DNA of 64,000 bases, from positions 62,001-126,000 of the forward strand of contig NZ_JOAI01000017.1 in assembly GCF_000717715.1 (NCBI RefSeq), written 5' to 3'. The stretch comes from Streptomyces sp. NRRL B-24484. Lineage in GTDB: Bacteria; Actinomycetota; Actinomycetes; Streptomycetales; Streptomycetaceae. Under the pieces are notes generated by a model. The model had not been told where the DNA came from. It did no database searches and was given only the letters and a program-made list of their open reading frames with translations. The position numbers were made by a program, and so were the translations under genes. Positions 58,883 to 64,000 of this stretch are shown one piece after another (position 1 is the stretch's first letter; each line of letters starts with the position of its first letter).

Positions 58883-60313
58883 TCAGCGGGCGGTGATCTC
58901 CGCGACGACCCGGTGGGCGGAGCGGACGGCGCCCTCCATCAGGCCGAAGAACTCGGTGCTGGTCTCGGTGCCGGCCCAGTGGACGCGGCCGTGCGGCGCG
59001 GTGAGGGCGGGCCCGTTGCGGAGCCAGTCCCCCGGTCCGAACAGGGCGGCGTAACAGCCGCGGCTGTACGGCTCGTTCACCCAGTCCGTGACGTGGAAGC
59101 CGATCGGCTCCGGCAGCATCGGGAACAGCCGGGCGGCCTGCGCGACCGCCGCCGCCCGCTGCCGCTCCGGGTCGAGGGCTGCGAAGCGGTGCGCCTCGCT
59201 GCCGGTGACGAACCCGGTCAGCACGCCGACCCCGCCCTCGGCCGGCGAGTCGTCGACGGTCGACAGCAGCGGGCCCTCGGCGTTCACCGACCAGCCGGAG
59301 AGGCCGTGCTCGCGCCAGATCGGCGCCGGGTAGACCAGGTTGACCTTGACCGCGCAGCCGCGGGCCGTCCGCTCGCCGGCGCGGCCGACCTGCGGGGCCG
59401 GGCTGAACTCCACGGCGTCCGCGAGCAGCGGCGGCACGGCCATCACCACGACGTCGGCGCGGTACGGGCCGCCGGTGGCGTGCACGGTGACCCCGTCCTC
59501 GTCCTGGTGGACGGCGGTGACCCGCTCGCCGAGCCGCACCCGCCCGCCCAGCCGCTCGGCCAGCCGCTCGCAGACCAGGTGGGCGCCGCCGGCGATCCGG
59601 TCCTGCTGGGCGCCGCCCTCGAAGGCGTTGAGGTAGCGGAGGCCGCCGCCGGAGCGAAGGTAGAACGCCATGTGCAGGACGGAGACGTCGGCCGGGTCGG
59701 CGGCCATCATCTCGCCGAGGAAGAGCGGGAAGAACAGCCGGGCGTCCGGGTGCGTCAGGTGCCGGTCCGCCCAGGCGGCGGCGGTGGTGGTGTCCAGCCG
59801 GACGGCGTCCGGGGTCAGCCAGGGCGCGTCCGGCCGGACGGCGGCGGTGAGTTCGTCCAGCAGCTCGAACAGGTCGCCGAGCGCGACGGCGTTCAGCGGC
59901 GGGAACCGGCCGTCCCGGGTGGCGTCCTCGGCCCCGAGCGCGAAGCGGCTGGCGCCGAGCATCGTCGTCGGCATGGTCTTGAGGCCCAGGCCGGCCGTCA
60001 GGGCGAGGAGTTCGGTGTGGCGCTCACCGAGGTAGGCGGCGCCGGCGTCGACCCAGCTGCCGGGTGCGACCTGGAGGCCGTGCATCCGCCCGCCGACCCG
60101 GTCGCGGGCCTCCAGCACGGTGACCTCCACGCCGTGCGCCGACAGGCCGGCCGCGGCGGTGAGTCCGGCGAGCCCGGCGCCGACCACGACGGCGCTGCCC
60201 GCGCCCGGGGCTCCGCTCGCTCTCGGGACTCTGCTCGCTCTCGGGGCGCCGGACGGGGCCGGAGGGCCGCCGGCGAGGTGGTCGGCGCCGACACCACGGC
60301 CGGTGCCGCTCAT
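58883..60313 (-). CDS. Flavin-dependent amine oxidase
   Basis: A 476-residue FAD amine oxidase (MAO/L-amino-acid-oxidase family). The dinucleotide motif is VVVGAGLAGLTAAA with EARDRVGGRM; the C-terminal FAD motif is GRVHWAGTETSTEFFGLMEG. A low-complexity N-terminal extension (about 38 residues, SGAPRASRVPRASGAPGAG) precedes it. ATG overlaps the carrier-protein stop by 4 bp, so it probably acts with that carrier, oxidising an amine or amino acid, perhaps while tethered. Confidence 0.9.
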   Translation of the reverse strand: MSGTGRGVGADHLAGGPPAPSGAPRASRVPRASGAPGAGSAVVVGAGLAGLTAAAGLSAHGVEVTVLEARDRVGGRMHGLQVAPGSWVDAGAAYLGERHTELLALTAGLGLKTMPTTMLGASRFALGAEDATRDGRFPPLNAVALGDLFELLDELTAAVRPDAPWLTPDAVRLDTTTAAAWADRHLTHPDARLFFPLFLGEMMAADPADVSVLHMAFYLRSGGGLRYLNAFEGGAQQDRIAGGAHLVCERLAERLGGRVRLGERVTAVHQDEDGVTVHATGGPYRADVVVMAVPPLLADAVEFSPAPQVGRAGERTARGCAVKVNLVYPAPIWREHGLSGWSVNAEGPLLSTVDDSPAEGGVGVLTGFVTGSEAHRFAALDPERQRAAAVAQAARLFPMLPEPIGFHVTDWVNEPYSRGCYAALFGPGDWLRNGPALTAPHGRVHWAGTETSTEFFGLMEGAVRSAHRVVAEITAR

Positions 60314-60597
60314 CGGGCGGCCTCGATCGCCCGGGCCAGGCCCTCGGGGGTGCGGGCCAGCAGGAAGTCCTCGAAGGAGAGCTCGACCCCGTGCTCCCGG
60401 GCGACGGCGCTCAGCACCCGGGTGGCGATCAGCGAGTCGCCGCCGAGCTCGAAGAAGTCGGAGTCGGCCGTGACGTCGGAGGTCTCCAGCACGCGTCGGA
60501 AGATCGCCGCCACACCCTCGACCCCGTCGCCGGGGCGGGCCTGGACACCGGGAGCGGCGGATGCGCCGGCAGCGGCGTCGGTGGTGTCAACGCTCAT
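60310..60597 (-). CDS. Free-standing phosphopantetheine carrier protein
   Basis: A 95-residue peptidyl/acyl carrier protein. The attachment serine is in FFELGGDSLIATRVL, with typical helices around it (VAAIFRRVLETSDVTADSDF). An Ala/Thr-rich N-terminus of about 22 residues precedes the domain. AAAGGAG lies before ATG 60597. It is placed between the adenylation gene and the amine oxidase, the usual layout for carrier-tethered amino acid oxidation. Confidence 0.92.
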   Translation of the reverse strand: MSVDTTDAAAGASAAPGVQARPGDGVEGVAAIFRRVLETSDVTADSDFFELGGDSLIATRVLSAVAREHGVELSFEDFLLARTPEGLARAIEAAR

Positions 60598-60850
60598 GGA
60601 GGTCTCCTTTGACCTGGTCGTGCGCCGCGTGCCGGGTTTCGGGCACGGCGGTGCGGTGCGTCGGTGCCGCGTACCGGGGTGTCGGACGGCGGCGGTGCGG
60701 TGCGTCGGAGTGCCGCGTGCGGGTGGCGCAGGCGGCGTGCGGATGGCGCGGTGCGGGGTGGCGCGGGGGTGTGCGGGCCGAACGGTGCGGGCCGGCGGGG
60801 CCAGCGGTGCGGCGGATGCCGGGCGGGTGGTGCAGGCGGGCGGGTCCGCG
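60598..60850. repeat. Low-complexity spacer with an 18-bp direct repeat
   Basis: GGCGGTGCGGTGCGTCGG occurs at 60647 and 60691, followed in both copies by GTGCCGCGT (one extra base in the second). The rest is built from GTGCGG-like words. There is no gene; it separates the adenylation and carrier genes. Confidence 0.8.
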
Positions 60851-62491
60851 TCAGGTGGCGGCGGCGGCCGGGGCGGCGAGCGGGGTGGTCTGCGGTGCGG
60901 AGAGCTGCCGGTGCGAGGCGGCCCGGTCCACCTTGCCGCTCGCGGTGAGCACGAGGGCGGGCACGACGGTGATCCGGCCGGGCACCAGGTGGGCGGGCAC
61001 GGTGCCGCGGAGGTACGACAGGACGTCGGTGTCCAGGGTGCGGCCCGACGCCCCGGCTCGGGGCACCACGTAGGCGACCAGCACCGACCGCCCGGCGAGG
61101 GTCGCGCCGGCCACCGCGACGGCGGCCACCCCCGGGTGGCCGGCGATGTGCGCCTCCACCTCCGCGGGGTCCACGCGGATGCCGCGCACCTTGATCTCGC
61201 CGTCCAGCCGGCCCTGGTGGGTGAGCACGCCGTCCGGTGCTTCGGCGACCCGGTCGCCGGTCCGGAAGTACCGCTCGCCGTCGATGACGGTGAACCGGGC
61301 CGAGGTGGCCTCGGGGAGACCGACGTAGCCGAGCGCCACCGCAGGACCGCCGATGAGCAACTCGCCCTGTTCGCCCAGGCGTTGCACCACGTGCGGGAGT
61401 GCCCGGCCGATCGGCGCCCGCGCCGTGCCGTCCCACGCGGGCAGGCCTGCCGGGGCCGCGGGCCCGTGCAGGTCGACCGCGTGCGTGATCATGGTCGTCT
61501 CGGTGCAGCCGTAGGTGTTGACCAGACGGATCCGGCCGGTGTCGAGTCGGCTCCAGTCCGCCAGCCGGGCGGGCGCGGCGGCCTCGCCGCCGATGACGAG
61601 GGTCCGCACGCAGCCGGGCAGGGCGAGCCCGTCCTCGGCGAGGTGCAGCACGAGTTCGTGCCAGAAGGCGGTCGGCAGGTCGAGGACGGTGATCCCGTTG
61701 CGCTCGACCGTCCGCAGGAAGCGGGGGAAGGACCCCGCGTACGCGTCGTCGTCGAGGACGAGGGCCGCTCCGGTGGTGAGGGCCGGCAGGATCTCCTCGA
61801 AGCAGGTGTCCCAGTTCAGCGAGGCGAACTGCAGCACGCGGTCCTCGGGTGCCAGGCCGAAGAGTTCGCGCAGCGAGTGGACGGCGGCGGACACCGCACG
61901 CCGCGGGGTCGCCACGGGTTTCGGCTGCCCGGTGGAGCCCGAGGTGAAGAGGATGTACGCCGGTGCGTCGGGCCGGTGGGCACCGAGGTGCACAGTCGGG
62001 TCGGGTGCCCCGGGCGCGTCCGGCGGGAACGCTTCGCCGTGGACCGGGGAATGCGGCCGGTCGGCTCCCGGGTTTCCCGGAAGGTCTGCCGCGAGGTCCT
62101 CGAACGGGCCTGACTCGACTAATTCCAGGCCGAGTCGGACCGCCGCGGCGGGCGCCGCCGCGACCATTCTCCGACAACCGGCCGCCGTCGCCATCGCCCG
62201 TTGCCGCTCGACCGGGAAGGCCGGATCGACGGGGCAGTACACACCGCCCGCCGCCAGAACTCCCAACAGCGCCACGACCGTTCCCGGCGCGTGCGTCGCC
62301 TCCACGGCGACCGCGCCCGGCTCCGGCCCCAGGCGCACTGCCAGGGTGTTCGCCAGCTCCTGCAGCCGGCGGTAGCTCACGACGCGGCCGCCGTGCACGA
62401 TCGCCGGACGTTCGGGAAATCGCGCGACGATTTCCGTGAACGCGTCAAACAGGTCGAAGGCGACCCCATTGACGCCTCGAATCTTTGACAT
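60851..62491 (-). CDS. Free-standing NRPS-type adenylation protein
   Basis: A 546-residue amino-acid-activating A domain. A3 is YILFTSGSTGQPKPV, A4 is FASLNWDTCFEEILPALTTG (with the Asp that contacts an alpha-amino group), A5 is NTYGCTETT, A7 is YFRTGDRV, A8 is RLDGEIKVRGIRVDPAEVE and the A10 lysine is in TASGKVDR. It should load an amino acid on the neighbouring carrier protein; specificity is not assigned. ATG 62491 follows only a weak GGGGCGGG. First gene of the cluster. Confidence 0.9.
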   Translation of the reverse strand: MSKIRGVNGVAFDLFDAFTEIVARFPERPAIVHGGRVVSYRRLQELANTLAVRLGPEPGAVAVEATHAPGTVVALLGVLAAGGVYCPVDPAFPVERQRAMATAAGCRRMVAAAPAAAVRLGLELVESGPFEDLAADLPGNPGADRPHSPVHGEAFPPDAPGAPDPTVHLGAHRPDAPAYILFTSGSTGQPKPVATPRRAVSAAVHSLRELFGLAPEDRVLQFASLNWDTCFEEILPALTTGAALVLDDDAYAGSFPRFLRTVERNGITVLDLPTAFWHELVLHLAEDGLALPGCVRTLVIGGEAAAPARLADWSRLDTGRIRLVNTYGCTETTMITHAVDLHGPAAPAGLPAWDGTARAPIGRALPHVVQRLGEQGELLIGGPAVALGYVGLPEATSARFTVIDGERYFRTGDRVAEAPDGVLTHQGRLDGEIKVRGIRVDPAEVEAHIAGHPGVAAVAVAGATLAGRSVLVAYVVPRAGASGRTLDTDVLSYLRGTVPAHLVPGRITVVPALVLTASGKVDRAASHRQLSAPQTTPLAAPAAAAT

Positions 62492-62844
62492 GCCCGCCCC
62501 AAATTGAATGCTCGCGAGCGACTCCGCGCTCGGCGAACCGGGACTCTACCTTCGAACATGCGTAGCCACAATGGTTGTTGAGTTGATCTGTGCGAGAGCT
62601 TGTGCTTGAAACGTGAACGGGTGCGGCCGATCACCGCCCACTCCCGTCCATTTGCGGGATCCGGACCCCTTGGCCAACGGTTTCCGCTACAGAGAACCGG
62701 AGTTGACGATCCGACAGCGACGCGGGGAGCCGCCCGACGGCGGCCGGCACCACTCGGCACTGACAGCCCTGCGGAGTGCCACCGCCTCCCGACCGGCCGA
62801 CGCGCCGGGTCGGCGGGGCGGACCGTCGGTGACGGCATCGCGGG
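62492..62844. other. Upstream region of the cluster
   Basis: No gene seen. The first 130 bp are AT-rich and hold the predicted promoter. A 10-bp palindrome GCTCGCGAGC lies at 62510-62519 within the untranslated leader. Confidence 0.5.
62543..62571 (-). promoter_or_regulatory. Predicted promoter of the adenylation gene
   Basis: On the minus strand TTGTGG (62571-62566) and TAGAGT (62548-62543) are spaced by 17 bp. TAGAGT fits the streptomycete -10 pattern TAGRRT for the major sigma factor. It lies 52 bp upstream of the start codon. Confidence 0.55.
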
Positions 62845-62924
62845 TGGGCGAGGACGGATTCGAACCGTCACAGCCGGAGCGGGGGCTTTACAGGCCCTTG
62901 GGCTCTCCTTTGCCCAGCTCGCCC
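62845..62924 (-). tRNA. tRNA-Tyr(GUA)-like gene, divergent
   Basis: An 80-nt cloverleaf can be drawn. The acceptor is GGGCGAG with CTCGCCC, the D stem GGGC/GCCC has a GG in the loop, the anticodon loop is CTGTAAA (anticodon GTA), and the T arm is GACGG-TTCGAAT-CCGTC. A short variable arm and discriminator A complete it. Position 8 is C instead of the near-universal U, and one anticodon-stem pair is A-C. No CCA is encoded. It differs from the housekeeping tRNA-Tyr pattern as I recall it. Confidence 0.6.
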
Positions 62925-62951
62925 TTGGTGGAAGAGGTCGTGAAACGTGCG

Positions 62952-63036
62952 CGGAGAGTGCGCGGATCGAACGCGCGCGGGTGCGACCCCGACGACGGCT
63001 TAGCAAGCCGCCGCCTTACCACTCGGCCAACTCTCC
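62952..63036 (-). tRNA. tRNA-Ser(GCU)-like gene
   Basis: An 85-nt type II cloverleaf. The acceptor is GGAGAGT with ACTCTCC, the D arm is GCC-GAGTGGTAA-GGC, the anticodon loop is CTTGCTAAG (anticodon GCT), the long variable arm is around GGGGTCGCACCC, the T arm is GCGCG-CGTTCGATC-CGCGC, and the discriminator is G. No CCA is encoded. It lies 27 bp upstream of the Tyr-type gene in the same orientation. The sequence is unlike the usual Streptomyces tRNA-Ser(GCU) as I recall it. Confidence 0.75.
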
Positions 63037-63137
63037 CGGTACTGCACGGCCGGACGGGGATTCCGACTTCGGCCTTCCCGATCCGTCGTCAGGCGTGCTT
63101 CCGACTGCACCGTCCGGCATTGCCGGGCGCACGGAAA

Positions 63138-63174
63138 GGGCCGCCCGGCCGGGGGTGCTCCCCGTGGGCGGCCC
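63138..63174 (-). terminator. Terminator after the 23-codon frame
   Basis: GGGCCGCCC and GGGCGGCCC form a perfect 9-bp stem with an inner GGGG/CCCC pairing, followed on the minus strand by CCCTTTCC. It begins 22 bp after the stop of the short frame. Confidence 0.7.
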
Positions 63175-63196
63175 GGCAACAGCGCCGGTCAGCACA

Positions 63197-63268
63197 CTAC
63201 GAGGACGTCCCGCCGATCCGGGAACTCGAGGAGCGCCGATACGACTGGACACGGTCGAGGGTCTTCAT
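63197..63268 (-). CDS. Possible 23-residue peptide gene
   Basis: ATG at 63268 is preceded by GGAAGGAG at 7 bp, an excellent ribosome binding site. The peptide is MKTLDRVQSYRRSSSSRIGG then TSS: a basic, helical N-terminal half and a Ser/Gly-rich end. The stop is followed by a terminator, so the unit is a self-contained small transcript. It could be a precursor peptide, a regulatory leader or a small protein. No recognised RiPP leader motif. Confidence 0.45.
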   Translation of the reverse strand: MKTLDRVQSYRRSSSSRIGGTSS

Positions 63269-63621
63269 GTTCGCGCTCCTTCCTGGGCCTGTGCGGCGCG
63301 ATGGATCCACTGTGCAGCACCACCACCGCGGCGGACAAACGCTTTTCGGCACCCCGCGGCCGACCGTCGTCCGTACCGTCTGCTTCGATCCGTTCGGAAC
63401 AGAGCACGCGATTCCCGCCCGACGGCCGGGGACGGCACGACGGAATGGAGGGGCCATGACCGCTCGCGCGGATCACCCGGCGCGGGATCTCCTGGCGTAC
63501 ACACCGGACGCCGACCGGCCGACGTCCTGCCGGGCAGCCGGAACGCCGGCGGCGCGCCCGCTCGGTGGCGGGCGCGCCGGTCGGTCCGGGGTGCGTCCGT
63601 CGGTGCCGGGCGCGGTTCGGA
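63269..63621. other. Interval without a recognised gene
   Basis: It contains the upstream region of the 23-codon unit and, at 63551-63578, a GGCGCGCCCG/CGGGCGCGCC hairpin that is the likely terminator of the gene at the window edge. Confidence 0.5.
63551..63578 (-). terminator. Terminator of the window-edge gene
   Basis: A perfect 10-bp inverted repeat with an 8-base loop, 43 bp downstream of the stop codon at 63622. Confidence 0.6.
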
Positions 63622-64000
63622 TCAGTCGGGCAGGCGGTCCAGGATCCATTCGCCGAGTTCACGCGTGACGGCGGTGTGCTCGGTGGTGGTGCTGGAGCAC
63701 AGGAAGTCGTCGAGGTCGCTCTCGGACGGGTCCAGGTCGTCGATGGTGGCGTACAGGGCCTTGTTGTCGTCGAGGTCCCGGATGGAGACCGCGCTGACGG
63801 AGGGGACGAAGCAGACGTGTTCGTGGCGCAGGTCGACCTGGGCCCCGAACTTCTCGAGCATGTCGGCGAGGATGCCGTAGGAGCGCAGCGTGCCGCCCGG
63901 GGCTCCGTCGAGCTCGGGGAAGCCGTTGGTGGTGACGGTCTTCTCGGCCTTGGGGAAGCGGCGCTTGAGTTCGGCGACGACGGTGTTGTCGCCCTGGGCC
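63622..64000 (-). CDS. C-terminal part of a conserved protein, cut by the window edge
   Basis: About 125 C-terminal residues are visible (GDNTVVAELKRRFP, TNGFPELDGAPGGTLRSYGI, LEKFGAQVDLRHEHVCFVPS, SESDLDDFLCSSTTTEHTAV ... ILDRLPD). The start lies beyond position 64000. The run of strands and helices with a histidine near the end suggests the C-terminal part of an alpha/beta-hydrolase-like protein, but I cannot confirm this. Codon use is normal for the window. Confidence 0.6.
   Translation of the reverse strand, partial: AQGDNTVVAELKRRFPKAEKTVTTNGFPELDGAPGGTLRSYGILADMLEKFGAQVDLRHEHVCFVPSVSAVSIRDLDDNKALYATIDDLDPSESDLDDFLCSSTTTEHTAVTRELGEWILDRLPD

Noticed and set aside
55116..62113. Two long plus-strand open frames (about 1310 and 1090 codons) opposite the biosynthetic genes
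   Set aside because: They are antisense shadows of genes with clear domain motifs on the minus strand, and are composed mainly of Gly, Val, Arg and Gln with no recognisable motif.
62600..62720. A third tRNA upstream of the tRNA pair
   Set aside because: CCTTGGCCAACGGTTTCC and a nearby stem look tRNA-like, but acceptor, anticodon and T arms cannot be drawn together.
1..64000. CRISPR arrays, rRNA genes, insertion sequences and integrases
   Set aside because: No regularly spaced direct repeats with spacers, no rRNA-like sequence and no transposase or recombinase motif were seen in either strand.

Overview
The window is a very GC-rich actinomycete chromosome segment. G or C is strongly favoured at third codon positions, GTG and TTG starts are common, GGAGG-type ribosome binding sites are frequent, and many genes have Streptomyces-type counterparts (SigE-family sigma factor, HupS-type HU with a Lys/Ala tail, SPOR-like Ser/Thr kinase, DUF4232 lipoprotein, GPP34 protein). 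I place it in Streptomycetaceae (Streptomyces or Kitasatospora); the sequence alone does not decide further. I saw no rRNA, CRISPR array, intact transposase or phage module.

Layout. 0-10 kb: small membrane proteins, a DEAD/DEAH helicase with helicase-associated repeats, a VOC protein, a SigE-family sigma factor with a membrane partner, a DUF2071 protein and a macrolide-type glycosyltransferase behind a palindromic operator. 10-20 kb: a divergent MFS/LysR pair with two palindromes between them, PhnA/YjdM, two NUDIX hydrolases, a zinc-ribbon protein with a hexanucleotide repeat, a secreted SLT-like protein behind an AT-rich leader, an AraC/DUF2000 divergent pair and a uronate dehydrogenase. 20-34 kb: a secreted S33-type peptidase, a TAT-exported class A beta-lactamase, DinB, pentapeptide-repeat and GPP34 proteins, a split and degenerate copper-amine-oxidase-like gene pair, small secreted proteins and a PI-PLC-like protein. 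34-42 kb: DUF3291, a SufR-like regulator, GTP cyclohydrolase I, DUF2231, an MFS/TetR operon, DedA and HU. 42.5-45.8 kb is a degraded patch: four neighbouring genes each carry one or more frameshifts, at least one of them SUKH-like, next to an intact SUKH-like gene. 45.8-49.6 kb: a methyltransferase, a Ser/Thr kinase and a PaaI-type thioesterase.

49.7-62.6 kb is a compact, one-directional set of ten genes that looks like an undescribed biosynthetic cluster. A free-standing NRPS adenylation protein, a carrier protein and a flavin amine oxidase form the promoter-proximal group. A second group, preceded by a perfect 19-bp TetR-type palindrome, encodes an acyl-CoA/AMP ligase, a KamA-family radical SAM aminomutase with the two aspartates typical of lysine 2,3-aminomutase, an ATP-grasp ligase, a PaaK-type ligase, an MFS exporter, an SDR and a second PaaK-type ligase. 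Most junctions are 4-bp overlaps or gaps of a few bases. No condensation or thioesterase domain is visible, so I infer that an ATP-grasp/ligase route joins a beta-amino acid (beta-lysine or similar) to other activated acids.

Just outside the cluster lie two unusual tRNA-like genes (Ser-GCU and Tyr-GUA type) and a 23-codon reading frame with a strong ribosome binding site and its own terminator. The last gene runs off the window.
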